This document shows positions 1-7,805 of a stretch of 32,224 bases of DNA, piece after piece. Source of the DNA: Candidatus Krumholzibacteriota bacterium (GTDB taxonomy: Bacteria; Krumholzibacteriota; Krumholzibacteriia; LZORAL124-64-63); NCBI GenBank assembly GCA_024275485.1, contig JAJRZA010000058.1:1-32224 (forward strand), read 5' to 3'. Position 1 is the first letter of the stretch. The number at the start of each line of letters is the position of its first letter. The notes under the pieces were generated by a model. It worked only from the letters and a program-made list of their open reading frames with translations, was not told the DNA's origin and ran no database searches. The translations under genes were made by a program, and so were the position numbers.

Positions 1-110
1 GCTCACTACCGGCCTGCCGGGCTAGGCTTTGACCGGGCGGGGTTTGCACCCGCTGGATGACTAACATAATTTCAGGGGGTCCGCCGACCTCCTTCCCAAA
101 TGACACGGCC
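1..110. other. Left edge without an assigned gene
   Basis: The first 110 bases carry no recognisable gene. A plus-strand frame stays open from base 1 to a TGA at 58-60 and could be the end of a gene outside the window, but nothing supports it. The region downstream of the secreted-protein stop holds no T-run hairpin. Confidence 0.3.
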
Positions 111-923
111 TTACCTGGTCGCATCACGATACAGGGCCTTCAGCCCTTCCAGAGTGGTTTTTTCAGTAGCCACGGACCCTGGTTCCGCGAGACAGCCAAT
201 AATGTTGAGAAAGAAAAGCTCATTGTCTTCTTGCATGTAAGTGTTGTCCACGAAGTTGATATCTCCCACCACCACAAGACGGCAATCTTCAACCAGGCCA
301 ATCAACGGCTCGCCGGCACCAGCCCATCCAGCTTCAATGGCGGGCGATATGATGCCCAATTCACCAGCAGCCCTTAAATACAGGGACTCGATACCGTTGA
401 AAATAGGATGAGAGATGAAGTCGGCAAGAAAAAGGTCCAGCGGTTGGACCGTGCTTAGACCAGTGCTCACCCCAAAGGACGACAACAACAGATCCAGGTT
501 TTCATTTGGGCAACCATCGTTGTCACTCATGACCAGAATCCCGCCACCAGCACCTTCGAAATCGAGAAGGGCCGCCACTTCATCATAGGTGTATGCAGAT
601 TCCCAAGCAGATCCCAGACATATGACCACCACATCAAAAGTACTCAAGTCGATGTTGTCCACACCAGCGTCGGTGGTTGTGATGATGAATCCCGCATTTG
701 CCAGGATACTTGTTATGTTGCTAAATCGGCCTGAAGGAGAATAATTGCCCTCCACACCATGGGTCAGATCCCAGAGTACGTTCGCATCGTCCCGATCAAT
801 CAATGGTACGATGGTGGTCGGTACCCGTGGCTGGCCAGTAAAAGGGTCGCGTTCTGTGGCAACCGCGTCAATGGTTGAGACAAGAACCAACAACATTACA
901 AGTGTGAGACTAACTTTTTTCAT
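111..923 (-). CDS. Secreted protein with GATase-like (DUF4350-type) fold
   Basis: A 270-residue exported protein of unknown function. The ATG at 923 is chosen because GGGGGAAA lies just upstream; an in-frame start four codons earlier has no ribosome site. Residues 1-20 form a signal peptide (MKK, hydrophobic core, cleavage near IDA). The body alternates beta strands and helices: a VLWDLTHG start, an FDVVVICLG strand, a GGGILVMSDN strand and a later HPIFNG motif. This pattern resembles the class I glutamine-amidotransferase-like DUF4350/IFT52-type fold, but I see no catalytic Cys-His pair, so a binding role is more likely than catalysis. The C terminus ends GLKALYRDATR, which resembles a tail I recall on secreted proteins of uncultured FCB bacteria. 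It appears monocistronic. The fold assignment is tentative. Confidence 0.7.
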   Translation of the reverse strand: MKKVSLTLVMLLVLVSTIDAVATERDPFTGQPRVPTTIVPLIDRDDANVLWDLTHGVEGNYSPSGRFSNITSILANAGFIITTTDAGVDNIDLSTFDVVVICLGSAWESAYTYDEVAALLDFEGAGGGILVMSDNDGCPNENLDLLLSSFGVSTGLSTVQPLDLFLADFISHPIFNGIESLYLRAAGELGIISPAIEAGWAGAGEPLIGLVEDCRLVVVGDINFVDNTYMQEDNELFFLNIIGCLAEPGSVATEKTTLEGLKALYRDATR

Positions 924-1103
924 GATTTCCCCCATTCAAAAGAGTGGATCGACTTCTTGAGCTTGATACTTCAATCTTGAGTAATTCCAACCGCATAGCC
1001 TCCCCCCATTGGTCCGAATGATGACCACATCCTATCCCATTGAAGCCCGACAATCAATAGTCATTTTCAAACCCAAGTCGCATTCAATGCATTTGTTCGT
1101 GCC

Positions 1104-1128
1104 GACTCGCAAAGGATATTTGCGGGTC
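1104..1128 (-). other. Hairpin 3' of the oxidoreductase gene
   Basis: Ten-base arms GACTCGCAAA and TTTGCGGGTC, with one G-T wobble, enclose a five-base loop. The hairpin lies 33 bases past the stop of the minus-strand gene at 1161-2291. No T-run follows on either strand, so it is not a classical intrinsic terminator; it may mark or protect the mRNA 3' end. The rest of 924-1160 shows no gene. Confidence 0.4.
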
Positions 1129-1160
1129 ACCAATTCGAGCATTTCCCCCATCGCACACAC

Positions 1161-2291
1161 CTAGCTGATGGTCTCCACGTATTTGATACCGCGGGTTGCG
1201 AGGCCTTCCAGCAAGAAAGGCACGCAGCCCGGCACCCGGCCCATGTACTCCGGTGGGGAAATTCCTTTATGGTCATAAAGGCCGTCGACAACCATTCGAA
1301 GGGCCATGGTTGCTGTATAACCGGTGGTGCGGGCCATGCTGGTTGTGCCGGTTGTGGGGTCGAAGCGGTCCAGCAGGTCGTATCGGTAGTGGATAGGCTG
1401 ACCGTCCTTCAGGCCATCGATCTGGATTTGCATGATGGTGAACTCCCCTTCACCGGGCGCCAGGTGCCACATGGGGAACACGAGTTTGACCGTCAGGTCC
1501 AGTGGACGTACCATTTGGCCGTTCACTTCCACTGGTTCCTCACTGAAGAAACCGCTGTCTCGCAAGGCAGCCATCTTGGCGATGTGGCCGGGGAAGCGCA
1601 GGGTTTTTTCCTTCATGTTGGAGGCCTTGATTGTTTGCATCAGGGTGCGCAGACCGTCGGTGTTGAAGGCCTCAAGGGTGCCCACTTCGGGGAACTCCAG
1701 CAGTTCGGGATCCGACAGGGCAGGCATGATCACGAGCTCACCGTTTTCGATGTAGCGGGCGGGCCGGATGTACTCTTCGATCACATCGATGGGTGAAAAG
1801 ACGGCCTTGTACTCCCAGGGCTGCACCCGCTTTTCAGGCAGCCCGCCCACATAGGTGAGCACATTGTTAACCTGGTCCAGCCGCCGAGCCGCCCTGCCAA
1901 CCAGGGCACTGCCCATTCCGGGAAAAACGCCGCAGTCCATGATGGCAGTAACGCCCTGCTGTTTGGCGAGGTCGTCCAGCAGGAAAGGATCTTCCGGAAA
2001 AAACGCTATATCGATGACGTTACGCCCCGCCTTCAAGATGGCCTTCAGGGTGCGGAAGCCCATGAAGCCCGGCACCGCGTCGACCACAAAATCGTAATCA
2101 CCGACCAGGTTCTGCACCTGTTCGGGATCGGACAGGTCGCGTTTCAAAGGTGTGATGGGAGCTTTGGCAGCCAGACTGTCGAGGGCCCCCTGGTCCACAT
2201 CCGCGACGGTGACTTCAAAGCCTGAATCAGTCGCCAAGTCCATGGCCATGGGGGCGCCAACCAGCCCGGCACCCAGAACGATGATTTTCAT
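1161..2291 (-). CDS. Saccharopine dehydrogenase-like NAD(P)-dependent oxidoreductase
   Basis: A cytoplasmic 376-residue protein of the saccharopine dehydrogenase-like family. The N terminus is a Rossmann fold with VLGAGLVGAP (GxGxxG, about residues 5-13), and a second acidic strand end (VTVADVD) suggests NAD binding. The middle has the family features VVDAVPGFMG, NVIDIAFF and a DCGVFPGMG loop, followed by the mixed alpha/beta substrate domain. Relatives act on saccharopine, lysine, carboxynorspermidine or similar amino acids; the substrate cannot be told here. The start is supported by GAGGAGG four bases before the ATG. It is divergent from the methyltransferase operon at 2541, with which it shares a 249-base intergenic region, so joint use on an N-methylated amino acid is possible but unproven. 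Confidence 0.85.
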   Translation of the reverse strand: MKIIVLGAGLVGAPMAMDLATDSGFEVTVADVDQGALDSLAAKAPITPLKRDLSDPEQVQNLVGDYDFVVDAVPGFMGFRTLKAILKAGRNVIDIAFFPEDPFLLDDLAKQQGVTAIMDCGVFPGMGSALVGRAARRLDQVNNVLTYVGGLPEKRVQPWEYKAVFSPIDVIEEYIRPARYIENGELVIMPALSDPELLEFPEVGTLEAFNTDGLRTLMQTIKASNMKEKTLRFPGHIAKMAALRDSGFFSEEPVEVNGQMVRPLDLTVKLVFPMWHLAPGEGEFTIMQIQIDGLKDGQPIHYRYDLLDRFDPTTGTTSMARTTGYTATMALRMVVDGLYDHKGISPPEYMGRVPGCVPFLLEGLATRGIKYVETIS

Positions 2292-2461
2292 GAATCCTCC
2301 TCAAAAGTGGTGACGGAGCATCACCATGGGAACTGCGCTTCCTGGAGCAATGGGAAACTGCCGGTGGGGCCAGACGGATGGGGCTGTGGCTGCGCCAGTA
2401 TGATTTTTTCATTTTATGTCAGCAGGTACAGGCGGTCAATTGGACAAGGCCTTCTTCACTG

Positions 2462-2490
2462 GAGACAGGCCTGCCATTGCCGTATATAAT
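2462..2490 (+). promoter_or_regulatory. Sigma70-type promoter of the methyltransferase operon
   Basis: The -35 hexamer GAGACA (2462-2467, four of six consensus bases) is separated by exactly 17 bases from a perfect TATAAT -10 hexamer (2485-2490). Predicted transcription starts near 2497, leaving a leader of about 44 bases to the ATG at 2541. No riboswitch-sized leader is present, so no cobalamin riboswitch precedes this B12-type operon here. Confidence 0.55.
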
Positions 2491-2540
2491 CCAAGGGTTC
2501 CGCGCCCCGACCCAGACCAATGAAACCGAAGGCACTCACC

Positions 2541-4001
2541 ATGCGCCCTTCTTTGCGTTTCCTTACCAACGAACTCGCCGACCAAATCATCGACGAAGCG
2601 CGAGACCTGCTCGGCACCCTGGGCATGGAAATCCACAACCAGCAGGCGGTCAGCCTGCTGGCCGACCACGGCGCCGAGACCTCTCAGCCCGACGGCCGCG
2701 TCCGTTTCACCTCCGACCTCATTGACAAGGCCCTGGCCACCGCCCCATCGTCTTTCGCCCTATTCAACGGCCACGGCCAACAAACCCACGATCTGGGGGG
2801 CGACCGCGTTCATTTCACCCCCGGCTCGTCGGCCATCAACTTCCTGGATCCGGCTACGCAAAAAATGCGCCGGCCCCTGACCCCTGACTATGTTCGCTAC
2901 ACCAAGGTCGTCGCCCAGTTGGCTGGTATTGACGCCCAAAGCTCAGCCTTTATCCCAACCGACATACCTGGCGAAATACAGGACAGTTACCGCTTGTTTC
3001 TTTCCCTGCTCCATTGCTCAAAACCCGTCATCACGGGCGCCTTTTCCCTGGCCGGCTTTACCGTCATGAAGGACCTTCTGCTGGCCGTGCGCGGCTCCGA
3101 GACCGCCCTGCGCGACAAACCATTGGCCCTGTTTTCCTGCGCCCCGACCACGCCCCTCAGTTGGAGCGAAGTCACCTGTCAGCATTTGTTGGACTGCGCC
3201 GTGGCCGGTATTCCGGTGGAGATTCCCACCATGCCTTTGGCCGGGTTCACGTCGCCCGTTACTGTGGCCGGTACCCTGGCCCAACACGCGGCCGAAACCC
3301 TCAGCGGGGTGGTGCTGGCCCAACTGGCAGATCCCGGCGCAAAAGTGCTTTACGGCGGATCGCCTGCACCTTTCGACATCCGTTACGAAACGACTCCCAT
3401 GGGGGCGGCCGAGACCTGGCTGCTGGACGCCGGACTGAACGAGGTTGGCAAGCGATTGGGCTTGCCCACCCAGGCCTACATCGCCCTGAGCGACGCCAAG
3501 GCCCTGGACGCTCAGGCCGGTCTGGAAACAGGCATGGGCGCGGTGGTGGCCGTGTTGTCGGGAATCAACAATGTCTCGGGCCCGGGTATGCTGGATTTCG
3601 AGAACTGCCACAGTGTGGAAAAGCTGGTGGTGGATCATGAGATAGTGGAACTGGCCCGCAGACTGGGACGGGGTATTGCGCCACGGGACGATTTTCCTGT
3701 GCGGCCAAGGGTTGAGGAACTGCTTAATGAGGGTCACCTTCTGATCAGCGATCACTCCATGCAGCATCTGGCGGAGGAACATTATTTTCCAGACCCTGTC
3801 ATCGAACGGTCCAACCTCTCGCGTTGGCAAGAAGATGGTGCCCTCACCGTTGCCCAGAAAGCCAAGACCAGAGCCGACGCATTGGTGGTCTCCTGGCAAC
3901 CGCCAGGACTGTCTGCAGAAGCTGAAAACAACCTGATTGAGCGCATGACCGACGCCGCAGCCGAGCATGGCCTTGACGTTTTGCCGGATCGGGTAATATG
4001 A
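2541..4001 (+). CDS. MttB-family (non-pyrrolysine) methylamine:corrinoid methyltransferase
   Basis: A 486-residue protein of the trimethylamine methyltransferase (MttB, COG5598) family. Members move a methyl group from a quaternary or tertiary amine (trimethylamine, glycine betaine, proline betaine, carnitine) to Co(I) of a partner corrinoid protein. Family landmarks are RFLTNELADQI at the N terminus, FTPGSSAINFLDP (about 92-104) and SDAKALDAQAG (about 317-327) near where archaeal MttB carries pyrrolysine. There is no in-frame TAG, so it belongs to the Pyl-less group typified by MtgB. I chose the ATG at 2541 because GAAGG lies eight bases upstream; an in-frame ATG at 2520 has no ribosome site. 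The stop overlaps the next start (ATGA). The exact methyl donor cannot be read from sequence; a betaine is the leading guess. Confidence 0.9.
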   Translation: MRPSLRFLTNELADQIIDEARDLLGTLGMEIHNQQAVSLLADHGAETSQPDGRVRFTSDLIDKALATAPSSFALFNGHGQQTHDLGGDRVHFTPGSSAINFLDPATQKMRRPLTPDYVRYTKVVAQLAGIDAQSSAFIPTDIPGEIQDSYRLFLSLLHCSKPVITGAFSLAGFTVMKDLLLAVRGSETALRDKPLALFSCAPTTPLSWSEVTCQHLLDCAVAGIPVEIPTMPLAGFTSPVTVAGTLAQHAAETLSGVVLAQLADPGAKVLYGGSPAPFDIRYETTPMGAAETWLLDAGLNEVGKRLGLPTQAYIALSDAKALDAQAGLETGMGAVVAVLSGINNVSGPGMLDFENCHSVEKLVVDHEIVELARRLGRGIAPRDDFPVRPRVEELLNEGHLLISDHSMQHLAEEHYFPDPVIERSNLSRWQEDGALTVAQKAKTRADALVVSWQPPGLSAEAENNLIERMTDAAAEHGLDVLPDRVI

Positions 4002-4705
4002 GGGAAGTTCTGGATATTCCACTGGCCGAGATCCTGCCGGAGTCCCCTACCGTTTTGGTGCAACAAGGCGTGCCGGCAGGAACGGAACCGGAAACCATCG
4101 CAGATATCGCCCGCGAAGCTTGCCGATTGCTGACCTCTCTCACGGCACCCCGAGGACTCCTGGAAGATATCGACCTCGCCACTTTCGCTGCCATCTACCC
4201 CGGCCAAGGCGAAAACGCCCCACGATCCCCTTTGGCTGAGATCCATCCCCAGGCCGAGGCACTGGCCTTGTTTGCCGTGACGGTAGGGTCTGCCGTCAGC
4301 CAGCAGATCGATCAACTGTTCGACGACCACAACTATCCTCTGGCCGCCGCCCTGGACGCCGCCGCCTCCCTGGCCGCGGACAGCGGCGCCGCCTGGATGC
4401 AAAAACGTTTCGCCGGCCGCTGCACTTCAAACCAAGGTGTGCTACGCTACAGTCCGGGATATTGCGGTTGGCACGTGAGCGCGCAAATCAAACTCTTCGC
4501 CAAGCTGAATCCAGGTGAAATCGGCATCACCCTTGGCGAAAGCTGTCTGATGGATCCGCTCAAATCGGTGTCCGGAGTAATGGTGGCCGGCCCGCCCGTC
4601 ATTCATGAATTTACACCCGACTTCGACTTCTGCGCCGAGTGTGCCGATCACCAGTGCCGGGACCGCATTGACCACGTTTTGCACCCTGGCCACAAGGAGA
4701 CCTGA
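3998..4705 (+). CDS. MetH reactivation-domain-like protein
   Basis: A 235-residue soluble protein resembling the vitamin-B12-dependent methionine synthase activation domain, as a free-standing polypeptide. The segment RYSPGYCGW (150-158), followed by QIKLFAKLNPGEIGITLGESCLMDP, matches the SAM-binding and cap-contacting region of that domain (PGY motif, then a strand and a Ser/Cys-x-Met-x-Pro turn). In MetH this domain uses SAM to remethylate oxidised Co(II). The C terminus has CAECADHQC (212-220), three clustered cysteines not present in MetH, which could bind a metal or FeS centre. It begins inside the stop of the MttB-like gene and is followed after one base by the corrinoid-protein gene. 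Inferred role: reductive reactivation of that corrinoid protein. Confidence 0.8.
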   Translation: MREVLDIPLAEILPESPTVLVQQGVPAGTEPETIADIAREACRLLTSLTAPRGLLEDIDLATFAAIYPGQGENAPRSPLAEIHPQAEALALFAVTVGSAVSQQIDQLFDDHNYPLAAALDAAASLAADSGAAWMQKRFAGRCTSNQGVLRYSPGYCGWHVSAQIKLFAKLNPGEIGITLGESCLMDPLKSVSGVMVAGPPVIHEFTPDFDFCAECADHQCRDRIDHVLHPGHKET

Positions 4706-4706
4706 G

Positions 4707-5366
4707 ATGGAGCTTTTGCAACTCATCGCCGCCGAGTTGGAGCAGGGACACGCCCCGCAGGTAGCCGAGCTGACGGCCGAAGCCATCGCCCAGGATCTGG
4801 CGCCCGGCGACATCTTGCAGGACGGCCTCATCGCCGGCATGGACGTTGTGGGCGAGAAATTCCGCTCCCGCCTGATCTTCCTGCCCCACGTTCTGCTGGC
4901 CGCCCGGGCCATGCACGCAGGCATGGATCTGTTGAAGCCTCTACTGATACGCGATGCGGTGCCCACACTCGGGAAAGCCATCCTGGGCACTGTCAGTGGT
5001 GACCAGCACGACATCGGCAAGAACCTGGTGGGCATCATGCTTGAAGGGGCGGGCTTCGAGGTCATCGACCTGGGCACCAATGTGTCGCCGGACGCGTTTC
5101 TTGAGGCCGCTTGCGAGCACGACGCCAAGGTGGTCGGCATGTCCGCCCTGTTGACCACCACCATGCCGGTCATGGGACAGGTGATCGCGTTGTTGAAGGA
5201 AAATGATCGGGCCGGTGATGTGCGCACAGTAGTGGGCGGCGCCCCGGTGACCGAAGACTACGCCCGGGAAATCGGCGCCGATGCCTACGCTTTCGACGGT
5301 GTAAGCGCGGTGGATCGCATCCGCGCCCTCTTTGCCGGTGAGCCGGGCCTGCAGGAGGAATCATGA
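4707..5366 (+). CDS. Corrinoid (B12-binding) methyl-carrier protein
   Basis: A 219-residue MtbC/MttC/MtgC-type corrinoid protein. Residues 1-85 are the helical cap domain and 90-215 the cobalamin-binding Rossmann-like domain. The B12 signature is complete: D99-Q-H101-D-I-G104, with His101 the lower axial cobalt ligand, then the SALL region (146-149) and VVGGAP (175-180). The protein carries the methyl group between the MttB-like enzyme and an acceptor methyltransferase. The ATG at 4707 is preferred over longer frames because AAGGAG lies just upstream and the previous gene stops two bases before it. The next gene starts within its stop codon (ATGA), so translation is probably coupled. Confidence 0.95.
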   Translation: MELLQLIAAELEQGHAPQVAELTAEAIAQDLAPGDILQDGLIAGMDVVGEKFRSRLIFLPHVLLAARAMHAGMDLLKPLLIRDAVPTLGKAILGTVSGDQHDIGKNLVGIMLEGAGFEVIDLGTNVSPDAFLEAACEHDAKVVGMSALLTTTMPVMGQVIALLKENDRAGDVRTVVGGAPVTEDYAREIGADAYAFDGVSAVDRIRALFAGEPGLQEES

Positions 5367-6262
5367 ACCGCCCGCTGATGGACCGCCTGACCCAGGGCGA
5401 GGTGGTCCTCCTGGATGGTGCCATGGGCACGCGCCTGCAGGCGTTGGGTCTGAAGGGCGGTGAAGCCCCCGAGGCCTGGAATCTGGTGCGCACCGACGAT
5501 GTGGCCTCGGTGGCCGCAGCCTACGCCGCCGCAGGCTCCGACATTGTGCACACCAACTCTTTCGGTGCCTCTCCCCTGAAACTGGAGGCCCATGGCCTGG
5601 CCGATCAGGCCGTGTCCATCAATCAGGCCGCCGTCGCAGCCGCCCGCAAAGGTGCCGACGGACGTGCCCTTGTCAGCGGCTCCATGGGCCCCTGCGGCGG
5701 GCTGTTGCAACCCTATGGCGACCTGGATCCCGCCCAAGTGGCTGCTGGTTTTGCCCTGCAAGCAGAGGCCCTGGTCGCAGGCGGCGTGGACCTGCTCTGC
5801 GTCGAAACCATGATCGACCTGGCCGAGGCCGTGCTGGCGGTGACGGCGGCGCGCGCAGCCCTGCCCCATGGTGTGGTCATGGTCTCGCTCACCTTCGAGC
5901 CCACGCCCCGCGGTTGGTTCACCATCATGGGCAACGACGTGCCCACCGCCGCGGCCGAATTGTCCCACGCCGGAGCCAACGTGATCGGCAGCAATTGCGG
6001 TCAGGGCACCGCAGGCATGTTGGAGATCGCCCAGGAATTCGCTGCAGCCGGCGACTGCCCCATCCTCATTCAGCCTAACGCCGGCCTGCCGGTGCTCAAG
6101 GGAACCGACGTCCACTACCCCGAATCCCCAACGGACATGGCCGCCGCGGCACCCGCCCTGTTGGCTGCCGGGGTGCGCGTGATCGGCGGGTGCTGCGGAA
6201 CCACATCCTCCCACATTGTCGCTCTTCGACAGGCCATCGACCAATGCGCGGAGGGTGTGTGA
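5363..6262 (+). CDS. Homocysteine S-methyltransferase domain protein
   Basis: A 299-residue TIM-barrel enzyme of the homocysteine S-methyltransferase family (MetH N-terminal domain, BHMT, MmuM). The zinc site is intact: Cys212 in GSNCGQG and Cys277-Cys278 in GGCCGTT. Other conserved segments are LLDGAMGTRLQ (16-26), THTNSFG-like HTNSFGAS (63-70) and SGSMGP (105-110). It should accept the methyl group and form methionine. The pterin-binding domain of MetH is absent and no separate one is encoded in this operon, so the donor is probably the adjacent methyl-corrinoid protein. Length and domain ends match the isolated MetH homocysteine module. Translation is coupled on both sides (ATGA upstream, GTGA downstream). 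Confidence 0.92.
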   Translation: MNRPLMDRLTQGEVVLLDGAMGTRLQALGLKGGEAPEAWNLVRTDDVASVAAAYAAAGSDIVHTNSFGASPLKLEAHGLADQAVSINQAAVAAARKGADGRALVSGSMGPCGGLLQPYGDLDPAQVAAGFALQAEALVAGGVDLLCVETMIDLAEAVLAVTAARAALPHGVVMVSLTFEPTPRGWFTIMGNDVPTAAAELSHAGANVIGSNCGQGTAGMLEIAQEFAAAGDCPILIQPNAGLPVLKGTDVHYPESPTDMAAAAPALLAAGVRVIGGCCGTTSSHIVALRQAIDQCAEGV

Positions 6263-7662
6263 GTCAAAAATCGCCTATCCCCGATACCTCCACCGGACTC
6301 ATCCGTCAACTGGGTCTCTTCGATGCATCCATGATCCTGTGCGGTATCGTCATCGGCTCGGGAATTTTCACCAGCACCGGGCTGATGGCGGTCTATCTGC
6401 CCTCCCCGGGCTGGATTCTACTGGCCTGGTTGGGTGGCGGCCTGCTCACCCTGGCCGGCGCCCTGACCTTCGCCGAATTGGGCGCCGCCATGCCCCGGGC
6501 CGGCGGTCATTATGTTTATTTGAAGGAAGCCTATGGCCCGTTGTGGGGCTTTCTCTGCGGCTGGATTCTGTTTCTGGTTTACATGTCCGGCGGCATCGCG
6601 GCCTTGGCGGCGGCCTTCGCCGAATATCTGGGCGGTCTGTGGCCTGCGGTGTCCACGTCGCGGATGTTGTGGGAAATAGACCTGCTGCCCGGCGAGACCG
6701 AATTGTGGTGGCGCGTATCTGCGGGGCAACTGATGGCCGTGGCCTCCATCGTTATTCTGTCGTGGGTGAATTGGCTGGGCGTGCGTGAGGGCAAACTCGT
6801 CCAGAATACTTTGACGGTGATCAAGATATGCGTGCTGGCCGCCCTGGTGGTCCTGGGTCTGACTCTTGGCAAAGGGCAGGGCTTTGCCCCGCAGTGGCAA
6901 CCGGCGGGCATGGATTTTCGACAACTGGCCATGGGGTTTGGGGTGGCCTTGGTGGCAGTGTCGTGGGCCTTCGACGGCTGGAACAACGTTAATTTCGCGG
7001 CGGGTGAGATTCGGAACCCGTCGCGCAATTTGCCGCGGGCCCTGGTACTGGGAACCTTGCTGGTGACGGTGCTCTACCTGCTGGTGAATCTGGTTTACTT
7101 CCGGGCCTTGTCCATTGGCGAGATGGCCGGCCAAGTGCGGGTGGCCGAACTGGCGGTGGATGCGCTGTTTGGCGGAGCGGCTGGCCCGGTGCTGGGCGTG
7201 GCCATTATTATCTCCATCTTGGGATCGCTGAATGGATCGATTTTGACGGGGCCGCGGATATATTGGGCCATGGCCAGGGACGGGCTGTTTTTCAAGTCTG
7301 CGGCGCGGGTGCATCCTAGGAACAATACGCCGGATCGGGCCATCGTATTGCAGGCCATATGGGCAAGTTTGTTGGCAGTGACGGGAACGTTCACACAGCT
7401 CTTTACCTTTGTAATGTTTGTTTCGATCATGTTCTGGATTGCGGCCGCTGGGGCAGTGATCGTATTGCGAAGGAAGCAGCCTGATTTGCCGCGGCCTTAC
7501 CGGGTCTTGGGGTATCCTTGGGTACCGCTGGTGTTTATCGGGGCTTCCGCAGGAATTTTGGTTAGTAGCTTGATGGAGAGTCCCGGGGCGTCTTTGGCCG
7601 GAATTGGGCTAACCTTGTTGGGGGTGCCTGTTTATTGGGGGTGGAAAAGGAAGGGGCGGTAA
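6259..7662 (+). CDS. APC-superfamily amino acid permease
   Basis: An inner-membrane transporter of about 467 residues with roughly twelve hydrophobic segments. The APC signature GIVIGSGIF follows the first-helix start, and a WAFDGWNNVNFAAGEI segment near mid-protein with NPSRNLPRAL resembles the LAT/cationic amino acid branch. The GTG at 6259 overlaps the upstream stop (GTGA) and follows GGAGGG closely; an ATG at 6244 without a ribosome site is the alternative. As the last gene of the methyltransferase operon it probably imports the methylated amino acid or amine, or moves methionine; the substrate is inference. Synonymous GC content appears to fall toward the 3' end. A strong terminator follows. 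Confidence 0.88.
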   Translation: MSQKSPIPDTSTGLIRQLGLFDASMILCGIVIGSGIFTSTGLMAVYLPSPGWILLAWLGGGLLTLAGALTFAELGAAMPRAGGHYVYLKEAYGPLWGFLCGWILFLVYMSGGIAALAAAFAEYLGGLWPAVSTSRMLWEIDLLPGETELWWRVSAGQLMAVASIVILSWVNWLGVREGKLVQNTLTVIKICVLAALVVLGLTLGKGQGFAPQWQPAGMDFRQLAMGFGVALVAVSWAFDGWNNVNFAAGEIRNPSRNLPRALVLGTLLVTVLYLLVNLVYFRALSIGEMAGQVRVAELAVDALFGGAAGPVLGVAIIISILGSLNGSILTGPRIYWAMARDGLFFKSAARVHPRNNTPDRAIVLQAIWASLLAVTGTFTQLFTFVMFVSIMFWIAAAGAVIVLRRKQPDLPRPYRVLGYPWVPLVFIGASAGILVSSLMESPGASLAGIGLTLLGVPVYWGWKRKGR

Positions 7663-7677
7663 GGAACACCCACAGTT

Positions 7678-7724
7678 ACTCCCTTTCGGTCGATCCTCAA
7701 GCGGTTCACGAAAGGGAGTTTTTC
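7678..7724 (+). terminator. Intrinsic terminator of the methyltransferase operon
   Basis: Perfect 11-base arms ACTCCCTTTCG (7678-7688) and CGAAAGGGAGT (7709-7719) surround a 20-base loop and are followed at once by a T-run (TTTTTC). It begins 15 bases after the permease stop codon. Confidence 0.85.
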
Positions 7725-7756
7725 ATTGCATCCCGGAATTGTCAAACTTTGCGGGT

Positions 7757-7775
7757 CCCCCGGCAGAGCCGGGGG
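7757..7775. other. GC-rich hairpin between convergent genes
   Basis: Perfect eight-base arms CCCCCGGC and GCCGGGGG enclose a three-base loop. On the plus strand a short GTTT follows; on the minus strand there is no T-run. It lies 30 bases past the stop of the minus-strand PAP2 gene and may be its 3' end signal or a REP-like palindrome. Confidence 0.4.
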
Positions 7776-7805
7776 GTTTCATGTATGGACTAAAATTTTC
7801 AACAG

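Noticed and set aside
2423-2437. CAGGTACAGGCGGTC here nearly equals CAGGTACAGGGGGTC at 10232-10246 (14 of 15), and 74-95 shares a CAGGGGGTC core; possible dispersed repeat.
   Set aside because: In 32 kb on two strands, tens of 14-of-15 matches are expected by chance, and the matches do not extend further.
2292-2540. Cobalamin riboswitch before the corrinoid operon.
   Set aside because: The predicted leader is only about 44 bases and no B12-box-like sequence is seen.
2541-4001. Pyrrolysine-containing MttB.
   Set aside because: The frame has no in-frame TAG; the family's Pyl-less branch is common, and no pyl genes are in the window.
3018-4022. Long minus-strand open frame opposite the MttB-like gene.
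   Set aside because: Its translation is rich in Gly, His, Gln and Arg with no family resemblance; it mirrors the codon bias of the real gene.
7757-7775. Part of a mobile REP-type transposase element.
   Set aside because: Only a single hairpin is present, with no transposase gene or second copy in the window.
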